Positions 16,645 to 25,522 of a stretch of DNA of 29,024 bases are shown here, one piece after another. The stretch comes from Draconibacterium sp. (lineage in GTDB: Bacteria; Bacteroidota; Bacteroidia; Bacteroidales; Prolixibacteraceae). The first letter of the stretch is position 1. The number at the start of each line of letters is the position of its first letter. The stretch spans positions 1-29,024 of the forward strand of contig WGCT01000378.1 of assembly GCA_015493625.1 (NCBI GenBank), read 5' to 3'. A program made the position numbers and the translations under genes. The notes beneath the pieces were generated by a model. The model did no database searches and was not told the origin of the DNA. It saw only the letters and a program-made list of their open reading frames with translations.

Positions 16645-17589
16645 TTATTTGTCGTCGAAGAAAAACGCGTTAACTCCTTTTGTTCCGGTGCGAATTTTAA
16701 AAACTCCTCCGGCGCTAGGATATTTCAATAGCTCTTCGTTGCTGGTTCCTGTTCGGGCAGTTGTAATGTAGAGCGTTCCTAAATCTTCGTCGCCAAAAGC
16801 ACACGAAGTAACATTTTTGGCCGGTACTTCAATTTTTCGAAGTAGCTTGCCACTCTCCGGATTCCAGCATCCTACGGCGGCACCGCCCCAAAGTGCAATC
16901 CACAAATTTCCGTCAGCGTCAATGGTCATTCCATCGGGCGACCCAATCTCTTTCTGAATTTCAACAGCAACTTTCTTATTTGTAATTTCGCCTGTCGCGT
17001 TGTTGTAGTTGTACTGAAAAACTTTTTGTGTTGGCGTATCGATATAGTACATTTTTGTTTTGTCGGCCGACCATACAATCCCGTTCGAGATGGTAACTTT
17101 TGTAATCATTTTATGAATTGAACTGTCCGGGTCGAGTCGATACAACGTGCCTGCATCTTTCTCCATTTTCAGGCTCATTGTTCCTGCCCAAAACCGACCG
17201 GCAGGGTCGCATTTCCCATCGTTAAAACGGTTGCCGGGAAGGTTGTTCTCCGGATTTGCAATACGTTTTTTCGAACCTGTTTTCGGGTTTAACATGTAAA
17301 TGCCGTTTTGCAATGCAACCAGTACCTGCCCGGTTTCGGTGGGTACTGCAGTGCCAATGCGCTGTCCGGTAAACAGCTCTTTGTTGTTGCCTGTTTTCGG
17401 GTTATAAAAGTTGAGAATTTTCCCTTCAATATTTATCCAAACGAGTTCTCCGGTTCTGTAATTCCAAATTGCTCCTTCTCCCAATTCCGACTTCGAATCG
17501 ATTGCCAACGTATTCGTGTCTGTTTTTTTTGTTGAACACGATAAAAAGAGTAGCAGGGTTGAGAATAGCAAAAGCGTTGTAATTTTCAT
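16645..17589 (-). CDS. SMP-30/gluconolactonase-like lipoprotein
   Basis: The protein has 314 residues with a lipoprotein signal (LLLFLSC, lipidated C18), so it is periplasmic and membrane-tethered. The rest is a six-bladed propeller of the SMP-30/regucalcin family. The metal and substrate ligands are in register: E38 (SELGEGA), N123/D124 (NRFNDGKCD), N169 (ISNGIVWS) and D219 (SPDGMTID). Members hydrolyse sugar lactones in a Ca/Zn-dependent way; the substrate here is unknown. It starts 9 nt after the purine nucleoside phosphorylase gene and is probably in the lpxK operon. The extracytoplasmic location distinguishes it from cytosolic gluconolactonases. Confidence 0.88.
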   Translation of the reverse strand: MKITTLLLFSTLLLFLSCSTKKTDTNTLAIDSKSELGEGAIWNYRTGELVWINIEGKILNFYNPKTGNNKELFTGQRIGTAVPTETGQVLVALQNGIYMLNPKTGSKKRIANPENNLPGNRFNDGKCDPAGRFWAGTMSLKMEKDAGTLYRLDPDSSIHKMITKVTISNGIVWSADKTKMYYIDTPTQKVFQYNYNNATGEITNKKVAVEIQKEIGSPDGMTIDADGNLWIALWGGAAVGCWNPESGKLLRKIEVPAKNVTSCAFGDEDLGTLYITTARTGTSNEELLKYPSAGGVFKIRTGTKGVNAFFFDDK

Positions 17590-17598
17590 TTTCCGGAA

Positions 17599-18411
17599 TT
17601 AAATGCTTTCAATGAGTTTTTTCATTAAAAGTGTCATTTTGGGTTCTGCTTTCATTGCCACTTCCTGCACCTCTTCGTGCGAAACTTCTACAATTTCGCC
17701 CGGAACGCCGCTGTCGGTAATAATAGAAATTCCAAAAACATTCATATTCATATGGCGGGCAACAATTACTTCGGGTACGGTCGACATTCCAACAACATCG
17801 GCACCAAGAATGCGGAACATCTTGTATTCGGCCGGCGTTTCGTATGTGGGGCCCGAAACCCCTACGTAAACCCCTTCTTTAATGTTGATGTTGTGTTCGA
17901 GTGCAATTAATTTTGCTTTGTGTTGCAGCCGTTTGTCGTAACATTTACTCATATCAGGGAACCGCGGCCCCAGCTCGTCGATGTTTTTCCCGCGTAATGG
18001 GTGTTCCGGGAAAAAGTTAATGTGGTCGGTAATGACCATAATATCGCCAACTTTATATTCAGGATTGAGCCCGCCCGAAGCGTTCGAAACAAACAAATTT
18101 TTTATGCCTGCAAGCTTTAGAACCCGCACCGGAAAAGTAACTTCGGACATCGAATAGCCTTCGTAAAAATGAAAACGTCCCTGCATGGCAAGTACCTCTT
18201 TTTTCCCAAGTTTGCCGTAAATCAATCTTCCGGCATGTCCTTCAACGGTTGAAACAGGAAAGTTTGGAATCTCTTGAAAAGGTATCGAATCAATTATTTC
18301 AATTTCGTTTACCACTCCGCCCAAGCCTGTTCCTAAAATTATTCCAATTTCGGGTTTACTTTTTATTCTTTCGGTTATAAAGTTCGCGGTTGCTTTTATT
18401 TTCTCCAACAT
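17599..18411 (-). CDS. Purine nucleoside phosphorylase (trimeric, PNP/MTAP family)
   Basis: This cytosolic purine-salvage enzyme of 270 residues splits purine nucleosides with phosphate into base and ribose 1-phosphate. Family blocks are GIILGTGLGG (23-32, phosphate loop), GRFHFYEGY (78-86, H81), NASGGLNPEYKVGD (110-123), and YETPAEYKMFRILGADVVGMST (from 190; the purine-contacting glutamate is E195). At the position of human N243 it has D233 (ISIITDSGVPG), which may alter base specificity. The gene start overlaps the lpxK end by 56 nt. The first helix (residues 4-16) is a normal family element, so a later start is unlikely. Confidence 0.93.
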   Translation of the reverse strand: MLEKIKATANFITERIKSKPEIGIILGTGLGGVVNEIEIIDSIPFQEIPNFPVSTVEGHAGRLIYGKLGKKEVLAMQGRFHFYEGYSMSEVTFPVRVLKLAGIKNLFVSNASGGLNPEYKVGDIMVITDHINFFPEHPLRGKNIDELGPRFPDMSKCYDKRLQHKAKLIALEHNINIKEGVYVGVSGPTYETPAEYKMFRILGADVVGMSTVPEVIVARHMNMNVFGISIITDSGVPGEIVEVSHEEVQEVAMKAEPKMTLLMKKLIESI

Positions 18412-19456
18412 AGTTTAAAATTTTATTATTAAATGCTTTCCCTTCATCTTCGAGGAATTTAACTTTTACGGGTAAATAGTAGAGTGCTGTTTTAATTTCA
18501 TCCGGTAAATTATCGAACTCTTTTAAGCGCATTGCATCTTTTTCGGTGGTAATAATTATTTTCTTTTCCGAATGAATTGACTCAAATTTATTTGTTATAG
18601 AGAGAAGATCGTTGTCGGAATAGTTGTGATGATCGGGGAACGTGAGAATCTCTGTTCTTTCTGAAAACTGTTGCAGGTATTTATGAATATTTGCCGGCGA
18701 AGCAATTCCGGTTACAATCAGCAACGAAAAATCTTTTGCCGTATAAAAATCGTTGTTCAGTTCCCCGCCATTAAAAACGGGTTCCAATTTTTGATAGTCA
18801 AGTGTTGTGAAAAATAGTTTCTGATAGGGTTTCAGATTCACATCTTTCATCAAAATTCTCCTCATAATAGGAGATATTTCGTTGGGGCATTTTGTGAAAA
18901 TAATAATATTTGCCCTTCGCATTTGGAGCGTGCTTTCGCGTAATCTTCCGGCGGGTAAAAGCGAATCGTTTTTTATTTGCCGCGTATAATCAATCAATAA
19001 AATATTTATTCCGGGCGAAATTCTCCGGTGTTGAAATGCGTCGTCGAGCAGTACAACGTCGGGAATGGTTTCGTTTTGTGAACTCAATAAATTCTCGGCT
19101 CCAACAACCCGGTTTTCGCAAACCGAAACCGTAATTTCGGGAAACTTGTTTTTAATTTGAAGGGGTTCGTCGCCAACTTCAATGGCAGTGGAATTTGTTT
19201 CAACAAACCGGAATCCGGATGTTTTTCGTTTGTAACCCCTGCTTAATGTGGCAACTTTAAACTTTTTGCTAAGCAGGTTTACAAGGTACTCAACGTGTGG
19301 TGTTTTCCCGGTTCCGCCAACAGTAATGTTGCCAATCGAAATAATTGGCACGTCGAATTCTCTCGATTTTAACAGGTTTAAATCGAACATTTTATTGCGA
19401 ACAGAAACAGCAAAACCGTATGCCCACGAAAGCGGATAAAGAAAAAATTTAACCAT
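18356..19456 (-). CDS. lpxK: Tetraacyldisaccharide 4'-kinase (lipid A synthesis)
   Basis: This enzyme phosphorylates the 4' position of the lipid A disaccharide at the inner-membrane face, which shows that the organism makes lipid A. It has 366 residues and begins with a membrane-associating segment (FLYPLSWAYGF). The Walker A motif ISIGNITVGGTGKTP is at 39-53 with K51. The LLDDAFQHR block (136-144) carries catalytic D138/D139 and H143. Its C-terminal 18 codons overlap the nucleoside phosphorylase gene in another frame; the tail (KSNRELYNRKNKK) is basic and probably not part of the fold. It is the first gene of the lpxK-PNP-SMP30 run and lies after the sppA terminator, so it needs its own promoter, which I could not identify. 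Confidence 0.95.
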   Translation of the reverse strand: MVKFFLYPLSWAYGFAVSVRNKMFDLNLLKSREFDVPIISIGNITVGGTGKTPHVEYLVNLLSKKFKVATLSRGYKRKTSGFRFVETNSTAIEVGDEPLQIKNKFPEITVSVCENRVVGAENLLSSQNETIPDVVLLDDAFQHRRISPGINILLIDYTRQIKNDSLLPAGRLRESTLQMRRANIIIFTKCPNEISPIMRRILMKDVNLKPYQKLFFTTLDYQKLEPVFNGGELNNDFYTAKDFSLLIVTGIASPANIHKYLQQFSERTEILTFPDHHNYSDNDLLSITNKFESIHSEKKIIITTEKDAMRLKEFDNLPDEIKTALYYLPVKVKFLEDEGKAFNNKILNYVGENKSNRELYNRKNKK

Positions 19457-19490
19457 TAATTTAGCTTCTTAACAGGTTGGCTAAGGTACG

Positions 19491-19524
19491 AAAAAAAGGA
19501 TGTACCTAAAAAAGATACATCCTT
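19491..19524 (-). terminator. Intrinsic terminator of sppA
   Basis: On the minus strand, AAGGATGTA (from 19524 down to 19516) pairs perfectly with TACATCCTT (19504-19496) across an 11-nt loop, followed at once by a run of seven T (19497-19491). This is a textbook Rho-independent terminator 22 nt after the sppA stop. It separates sppA from lpxK. Confidence 0.85.
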
Positions 19525-19545
19525 CTCTTTGTGAAATAATTATAA

Positions 19546-21324
19546 TTAATTCACCGAAATATTGTATGGCATTCGTGCAAAAATGCCGTTCATTTCCGAT
19601 GCCTTTTTTAAATAGTTGTAATAGCGATATTTATCTCCTAATTCGCTTTTAATAAACCACACTCGAACATTGTCGGTGGTCATTTTAAACAGCTCCTCAA
19701 ACGGGTCCGACTGTTTTGGCAGCGAAACGGTGCGGTAATTGTCGAGATTTTCCATTTTTGCTGCCAGTTTAATGGCGTCTTCAAGCCCGCCAAATTCATC
19801 AATTAGTCCAATCTCTTTTGCATTTTCGCCACTCCATACTCGGCCTTGCCCAATTTTATCAACCTCCTCTTTGGTCATTCCGCGCCCTTCGGCAACGTGC
19901 GAAATAAAAGTGTCGTAACCCTCTTCAATATTTTTTTGCATCATTTGTCTTTCGTAATCAGTCATCGGACGTGTTAGTGCAAGTAAATCGGAATTTTTAT
20001 TTGTTTTTACAACATCGGTTGTTATCCCGAGTTTGTCGTTTAATAATTTGCCAATATTCGGAATTTGTCCGAAAATACCAATCGAGCCGGTAATTGTATT
20101 GGGACTTGCAACAATTTTGTCGGCTGCACACGATAAATAATAACCACCCGATGCAGCAACATTGCCAAACGAAACAACAACTGTTTTTTCGTCGGCAGCC
20201 AGTTTTACTTCGCGCCAAATTGTTTCCGAATCGAAAACAGTTCCTCCCGGAGAGTTAATTCGTAGTACAATAGCTTTGTAGCTGCTGTCTTGCCTGGCTT
20301 TTCTAATTTCTTTCGAGAGTTTGTCGCCATCAATATAATCTCCCGAGACCGACATTCCAATATTTCCGCTGGCATAAATAACAGCAATTTTATTGCGGCT
20401 GTATTTTTTCTTAAATCCTTTTACCGGAGCATCTGCATATTTCGATGCGTTAATTACAGGAATTCCTTTCGTTCCTTTTGTCCCTGTAATTTCGCGTAGG
20501 TCGTCCAACACTTCATCTTTATATTTTACTTCGTCAACCAGCCCTGTTTCTACTGCTCTTTTGCCTTTGTTAAAGGTTTGTACCTCGTCGGCCAACTCGT
20601 TCAATTTTGCTACCGTGATGCCTCTTTTTCCCGAAATTCCTTTTAGCATATGATTCCATAAACTTCCCATGTAGGTAAGTTGTTGTTCACGATTCTCTTT
20701 GCTCATTTTGTCGAGAAGAAAAGGTTCAACAGCCGCTTTAAATTTTCCGTGTCTCACAATTTGCATCTCAACGCCAATCTTTTTTAATGCATTTTTAAAA
20801 AACATCATCTCGCCTCTAAGTCCTCTAAAATCAACCGAAACCTCGGGGTGAATTACAATTTTATCGGCAACAGTGGCCAGATAATAAGCTTTTTGTCCTA
20901 AAGTATAATTGCCGGCGTAGGCATAAATGGGCTTGTCGCAACTGTCTTTAAATGCAATTAGTGCATTTCTAATCTCTTCAACGGTGGCCATTCCTCCGGC
21001 AATTACCGAAAGTTTTAGGTAAACACCTTTAATTCGGTCGTCGTATGCTGCTTTTTTTAACGACTTGGTAATGTCGTCTAATCCTACCTGTTTTGTCTTG
21101 TTAAATCCAGGAATATCAATGTTCTCGAAAGGGTCTTTTGCAGCCCGGTCAACAATTTGGCGGTCTAAATCTAAAACCAGCATCGAGTTGTTTTTTACCG
21201 ACACCTCTTTCTCTGTCGATGAAATAACTACTCCGATAATCATAAAAAACAGAAACAATCCAACAATTGAAATTGCTACTACACCTACAATTGTTGCGAA
21301 TACATATTTAAAAAATTCTTTCAT
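19546..21324 (-). CDS. sppA: Signal peptide peptidase SppA, 67 kDa type
   Basis: This is an inner-membrane serine protease of 592 residues that degrades leftover signal peptides and other membrane peptides. It has one N-terminal membrane segment (about 9-33) and two tandem S49 domains, the long E. coli-type form. The Ser/Lys dyad is split between the halves: K145 in YTLGQKAYYLA and S392 in NVAASGGYYLS. The motif LRINSPGGTVFDSETIW (354-370) and TITGSIGIFGQIPN are also present. The start gives MKEFFKYVFATIVGV. It has its own -7 promoter element at 21391-21398 and an intrinsic terminator at 19491-19524, so it is a single-gene unit. Confidence 0.95.
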   Translation of the reverse strand: MKEFFKYVFATIVGVVAISIVGLFLFFMIIGVVISSTEKEVSVKNNSMLVLDLDRQIVDRAAKDPFENIDIPGFNKTKQVGLDDITKSLKKAAYDDRIKGVYLKLSVIAGGMATVEEIRNALIAFKDSCDKPIYAYAGNYTLGQKAYYLATVADKIVIHPEVSVDFRGLRGEMMFFKNALKKIGVEMQIVRHGKFKAAVEPFLLDKMSKENREQQLTYMGSLWNHMLKGISGKRGITVAKLNELADEVQTFNKGKRAVETGLVDEVKYKDEVLDDLREITGTKGTKGIPVINASKYADAPVKGFKKKYSRNKIAVIYASGNIGMSVSGDYIDGDKLSKEIRKARQDSSYKAIVLRINSPGGTVFDSETIWREVKLAADEKTVVVSFGNVAASGGYYLSCAADKIVASPNTITGSIGIFGQIPNIGKLLNDKLGITTDVVKTNKNSDLLALTRPMTDYERQMMQKNIEEGYDTFISHVAEGRGMTKEEVDKIGQGRVWSGENAKEIGLIDEFGGLEDAIKLAAKMENLDNYRTVSLPKQSDPFEELFKMTTDNVRVWFIKSELGDKYRYYNYLKKASEMNGIFARMPYNISVN

Positions 21325-21390
21325 TTTATACTGTGTTGTTAAATTCGTTATTAACTTTATTGCATTGGTACATGAAAAGTTTAAAAATTA

Positions 21391-21398
21391 CAAATATA
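21391..21398 (-). promoter_or_regulatory. Promoter -7 element for sppA
   Basis: Read on the minus strand this is TATATTTG, an exact TANNTTTG match, in the 81-nt region divergent with folK. It implies a leader of about 60 nt. No minus-strand TTG is present at the normal -33 distance. Confidence 0.45.
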
Positions 21399-21405
21399 CA
21401 ATTCC

Positions 21406-21897
21406 ATGCATAATGTTTTTTTAGGAATAGGTGGAAACACAGGTAATAAACAGAAAAACTTCGAAGATGTTTATGCTGTTGTTGAAAAAGAGATGGGGAA
21501 GATAGTAAAAGCATCGTCTGTTTACGAAACTCCACCCTGGGGTTTTCAATCCGACGATGTTTTTTGGAATAGTGTAATTGAAATCGAATCGTCTTTTTCG
21601 CCTGAAGAACTTCTCCAAAAGATACATTCAATCGAAAATCAATTTGGAAGAATTCGCAATATGCACGAGGGTTATTCTTCGCGCCCCATCGATATCGATA
21701 TTTTGTATTTCGACGATTTATATATGGAAACCGAAACATTAATAATTCCACATCGCCGCATGCATCTCCGAAAATTCGTATTGGTGCCTCTTAACGAAAT
21801 TGCTCCAACATTAAAGCATCCACTGTTGCGTTTAACAAGTTTCGAGATGTTAGAAAATTGTAAGGATCAGTCGGTAATTAAAAAAATCTTCAACTGA
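21406..21897 (+). CDS. folK: 2-amino-4-hydroxy-6-hydroxymethyldihydropteridine pyrophosphokinase
   Basis: This enzyme transfers pyrophosphate from ATP to hydroxymethyldihydropterin in folate synthesis, in the cytoplasm. It has 163 residues, the usual length for a stand-alone HPPK. The opening is MHNVFLGIGGNTGNKQKN. The pterin-side SSVYETPPWGF is at 37-47. The signature GYSSRPIDIDILYFDD (89-104) carries R93 and the magnesium ligands D96 and D98, and IIPHRRMHLRKFVLVPL follows. It is divergent from sppA; no other folate gene is nearby. Confidence 0.95.
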   Translation: MHNVFLGIGGNTGNKQKNFEDVYAVVEKEMGKIVKASSVYETPPWGFQSDDVFWNSVIEIESSFSPEELLQKIHSIENQFGRIRNMHEGYSSRPIDIDILYFDDLYMETETLIIPHRRMHLRKFVLVPLNEIAPTLKHPLLRLTSFEMLENCKDQSVIKKIFN

Positions 21898-21994
21898 TAG
21901 CCACTCTTTTTATGAAGTTGTTACTTTCGTTAGGTGCAACAAAATACTTGAACTATTGATATCGATTTAATAATGATTCTGAATGTTTTTATAA

Positions 21995-22002
21995 TATTTT
22001 TG
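21995..22002 (+). promoter_or_regulatory. Promoter -7 element for the propeller-methyltransferase gene
   Basis: TATTTTTG is an exact TANNTTTG match, placing the transcript start near 22009, about 38 nt before the ATG at 22047. A TTG at the usual -33 distance is not seen, which could mean weak or activator-dependent expression. Confidence 0.5.
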
Positions 22003-22046
22003 CACTAATTCGTAAGTTTGCTTTTCGTTTGAAATAAACATAAGTT

Positions 22047-25000
22047 ATGAGAAAATATAGTTTGATAAAGAGTTTAATCGTTTTTGCTATCCTAAGTTGG
22101 TTTGTTACCCCGGCATTTGCCGACGAGTGGCCAACCTATCAGAAAAATGCAAACAGAAGTTGTGTAACTGCTGAGAATTTGCGGTTACCACTGAATCTTC
22201 AATGGCAGTTTAATTCGGCCGCTGTGCCGAAACCAGCGTGGGCAGAACCGGCAAAAACTGATTTTTGGCACAGGGAGGCAAATCTGAAACCACGTGTAAT
22301 TTACGACAAAGCGTATCATGTAATCAGTGCCGAAAATAAAGTGTTTTTTGGCTCTTCAGCCGACGATAAAATATATTGTCTCGATGCAAAAACCGGTGCC
22401 GAAATCTGGTCGTTTTATACCGGTGGTCCTGTTCGGCTTGCACCAACTTATTCCGACGGACTGCTTTACACCGGCTCCGACGATGGTGTAGTTTACTGTT
22501 TAAATGCCAAAACAGGAGAACTGGTTTGGAAAATAAATACTGCCGAAGGAAAGCGTTTTATTCCCGGAAACGAAAGAATGATCTCTATTTCGCCAATACG
22601 CACAGGTGTTTTGGTCGACAATGGAACTGCCTATTTTTGTTCGGGAATGTTTCCGAACGAGGGGGTTGAATTGTATGCTGTAAACGCTGCAACCGGTGAA
22701 ATTGAATGGAAAAAAAACAATATGCAAATATCTCCGCAAGGGTATTTGTTGCTCTCCGATAAAAATATTTACATTCCTAGCGGACGGACAACCCCGTATG
22801 TTTTTTCGCGAAAAGATGGTGAATACATTGGGCGTTTTAAAGGTAACGGTGGAACTTACGCACTGTTAGTTAACGATGAAGTTATTTTTGGTGGTGGCGA
22901 CGAGGGAGAGTTAAATTGCAACATTCCGAACAAAGATGAAGACGACCAGATTGCATCATTTTTGGGACTGCAAATTATTGTAAGGGGCGATACTTCGTAT
23001 TTACGATCGGATAGCGAATTGTCGGCGATTAGCCGAAACAAATACATAAAAGGTTATAAAGCGTGGAGTGAAGTGGAGGAAGAAAAAAGCGACTTTTCGA
23101 ATGAACTTTGGGATTTAAGAGAAGACCGGAAATTTGCGGTGACGGAGGATGAGATTGCCAAAATTGATAAAAAAATTGAAAAACTGATAAACAAAATAGA
23201 CAAGTACGACAATAAACGCGAAGAGATTGAAGCGGGTGGATTAATCTGGAAAGATAAAATTGAAGCTTCGTATTCGATGATTCTTGCCGGAAAGTCGTTG
23301 ATTGTTGGAGGTAACGGGAAAGTTGAAATTTTTAATTCAGAAACAGGAAAAAAGCTTTGGACCACAAAGGTTGAAGGTGTGGCCTATTCGCTGGCAGTTG
23401 CCAATGGGAATTTGTTTGTAAGTACCGACAAAGGGAAAATCTACAGTTTTGTTGGAGCCGATTTTACAAATCAGCGAATTCAGAATCAACGGATTGTTGA
23501 AAATCCATATAAAGATGCACCCAATTCCGATGTGATTTTAAAAGCTGTTAATAAGATAAAAGAGAGTGGAGTTGAAAAAGGGTACTGTTTGGTGGTGGGA
23601 AGCGAAAACGGCCATTTAATGTACGAACTGGCTAAACAGACCAACCTTAAAGTTGTAGGAATTGAAGATGACCCTGAAAAAGTTGAAAAGTCGCGTCGGT
23701 TGTTAAATAGTGCCGGTATTTATGGCGAACAAGTTTCGGTAATTGCCGGTTCGCTCGATAAACTTCCAATAAGCAAATATTTTGCAAATATAGTTACATC
23801 CGAAAAAATGTTGCTGACAGGCGAACTCCCGGCCACGGCTGACGAAATTTTCCGCGTAACAAAACCGTTTGGCGGAATGGCAATTATGGGTACCAAAACC
23901 GGTGACGAACAGAAATTAAAAAGCTGGGCAAATAGTTCGGAAGAGAGCTGGGCAGTTGAAAACGGTTGGGCACTTTTAACCCGTGGCAAAATCGAAGGAG
24001 CAGGGGAGTGGACGCATCTTTATTCCAATCCCGGAAATACTTCGTGCAGTAACGATCCTGTTCAGAAACCTTTGCAAATTCAGTGGTTTGGCCGTCCCGG
24101 CCCGCGCGAAATGATAAACAGGCACAGCCGGCCGATGTCTACGTTGTTTAAAAACGGAAGGTTATTTGTGCCGGGCGACAACCGTATTATTTGTGTCGAT
24201 GCGTATAACGGAACTCCGTTGTGGAAGAAATATGTCCCCGGTTCGCGTGTGCTTGGCGCGTTAAAAGATTGCGGTACAATGGCAGTGGCTGACGATTATG
24301 TTTATGTGGCTGCCGGACAAACTGCTCTTGGTTTTAATGTTAAAACCGGCAAACAGGAGGTTGTTCTCGAAGCTCCACAACTTATTGAAGGGCAGGATAG
24401 TAAATGGGGATACGTCGCACTGGTTGATGACCAGATCTTTGGCTCAGGGAAAAAGCCGTCGGCATCGTTTACAATTGTTGGGCGCATTAACTGCGATCAG
24501 TTCGAAAACGATTACCGGGAAATGGTGATGAGTGACTATCTGTTTTCTCTCGACCGCCATTCGGGAGATAAATTGTGGGAATATAAAGGAGTGGTTTTTA
24601 ACAATACAATTACAATTGGCGACGGATATATCTATTTTATTGAAAGCCGGAATAATAAGGCAGTAATGGATTTTGATGGAAAATTAAGAGTCGATTATTT
24701 TTGCGAAGAACCTACTTTTATTGTAAAACTTAATATGAAAACCGGAGAAAAAGAGTGGGAAAAGGAGTTTAAATTTCCGTTTGATCAGATAATGTATCTG
24801 GCTTATTCCGACGGAGTTTTATTGACTACCGGTTCTTTTAATAAAGGTAATTATGCAAATTACGCATTGTTTGCATTCGATGGAAAGTCGGGCGAAAATC
24901 TTTGGACAGACTCATTCCGTGCGGGGAAAATGAATTGGGATACTCGCAGCGATGATTCTACAATAGGTGGTTCACACGGCGAACAGTGGCAACATCCGGT

Positions 25001-25325
25001 AATAATTGCCGGTAAAATTGTGTTGCCTCCCTACAATTTCGATTTGCATACCGGAAACAGAGGCGATCTGTTTTTAACTCGCGGAGGTGGCGGTTGTGGC
25101 GGAATTTCAGGCTCGGCTTCAAATTTGTTTGCCCGCGGCTCGAACCCGAGAATTTATGATATTGAAGGCGAACAAAGTGGCGACGCTATTTCGCAGGTAA
25201 ACCGTCCGGGATGTTGGATAAATATTATTCCCGCCGGAAATGTAGTTTCAATTCCGGAGGCAAGTTCGGGGTGCACCTGCAATTATCCAATCCAGACTTC
25301 AATTGTGTTTGTGTCGAAATATTAA
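22047..25325 (+). CDS. Exported PQQ-like beta-propeller protein with embedded methyltransferase-like domain
   Basis: The protein has 1092 residues with a Sec signal peptide (about 1-25, ending PAFA before DEWPTY). A first propeller (about 26-470) shows repeated PQQ-type blades such as KIYCLDAKTGAEIWSF and VVYCLNAKTGELVW. It is interrupted by a charged coiled-coil-like insert (about 340-398). A Rossmann-type methyltransferase-like domain follows (about 485-645; GYCLVVGSENGHLM for the SAM loop, VVGIEDDPE for strand 2). A second propeller covers 650-1092 and ends in cysteine-containing GGGGCGG and SSGCTCNYPIQTS. The two propellers open with similar sequence (EWPTYQKNANRSC and EWTHLYSNPGNTSC). 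I recall comparable proteins from Planctomycetes. The function is unknown; catalytic activity outside the cytoplasm is doubtful because SAM is not expected there. Confidence 0.85.
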   Translation: MRKYSLIKSLIVFAILSWFVTPAFADEWPTYQKNANRSCVTAENLRLPLNLQWQFNSAAVPKPAWAEPAKTDFWHREANLKPRVIYDKAYHVISAENKVFFGSSADDKIYCLDAKTGAEIWSFYTGGPVRLAPTYSDGLLYTGSDDGVVYCLNAKTGELVWKINTAEGKRFIPGNERMISISPIRTGVLVDNGTAYFCSGMFPNEGVELYAVNAATGEIEWKKNNMQISPQGYLLLSDKNIYIPSGRTTPYVFSRKDGEYIGRFKGNGGTYALLVNDEVIFGGGDEGELNCNIPNKDEDDQIASFLGLQIIVRGDTSYLRSDSELSAISRNKYIKGYKAWSEVEEEKSDFSNELWDLREDRKFAVTEDEIAKIDKKIEKLINKIDKYDNKREEIEAGGLIWKDKIEASYSMILAGKSLIVGGNGKVEIFNSETGKKLWTTKVEGVAYSLAVANGNLFVSTDKGKIYSFVGADFTNQRIQNQRIVENPYKDAPNSDVILKAVNKIKESGVEKGYCLVVGSENGHLMYELAKQTNLKVVGIEDDPEKVEKSRRLLNSAGIYGEQVSVIAGSLDKLPISKYFANIVTSEKMLLTGELPATADEIFRVTKPFGGMAIMGTKTGDEQKLKSWANSSEESWAVENGWALLTRGKIEGAGEWTHLYSNPGNTSCSNDPVQKPLQIQWFGRPGPREMINRHSRPMSTLFKNGRLFVPGDNRIICVDAYNGTPLWKKYVPGSRVLGALKDCGTMAVADDYVYVAAGQTALGFNVKTGKQEVVLEAPQLIEGQDSKWGYVALVDDQIFGSGKKPSASFTIVGRINCDQFENDYREMVMSDYLFSLDRHSGDKLWEYKGVVFNNTITIGDGYIYFIESRNNKAVMDFDGKLRVDYFCEEPTFIVKLNMKTGEKEWEKEFKFPFDQIMYLAYSDGVLLTTGSFNKGNYANYALFAFDGKSGENLWTDSFRAGKMNWDTRSDDSTIGGSHGEQWQHPVIIAGKIVLPPYNFDLHTGNRGDLFLTRGGGGCGGISGSASNLFARGSNPRIYDIEGEQSGDAISQVNRPGCWINIIPAGNVVSIPEASSGCTCNYPIQTSIVFVSKY

Positions 25326-25522
25326 ATTCCCGGTAAAATCCAATACATACAAAAGTGATGGCTATTACGAGTGGCCACCCATTTTTTTGAATGGCCATAA
25401 TGAGGAAATGTCGAAGGCAAAAGGGTAGGAAAACCAATCACAATTTTAGTTGGACAGCAAAATAGAGTTGAACGTTAACGAAACACACTCGCAGGGTGTT
25501 TAAATCTGGTTAAAGAGGTTTT

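Noticed and set aside
25355..25415. TGGCCA repeats around a T-run (TGGCCACCC...GAATGGCCA) after the propeller gene as a terminator
   Set aside because: Several competing pairings are possible, the T-run is inside the loop and not after the stem; too weak to call, though it leaves open whether the ABC genes have their own promoter.
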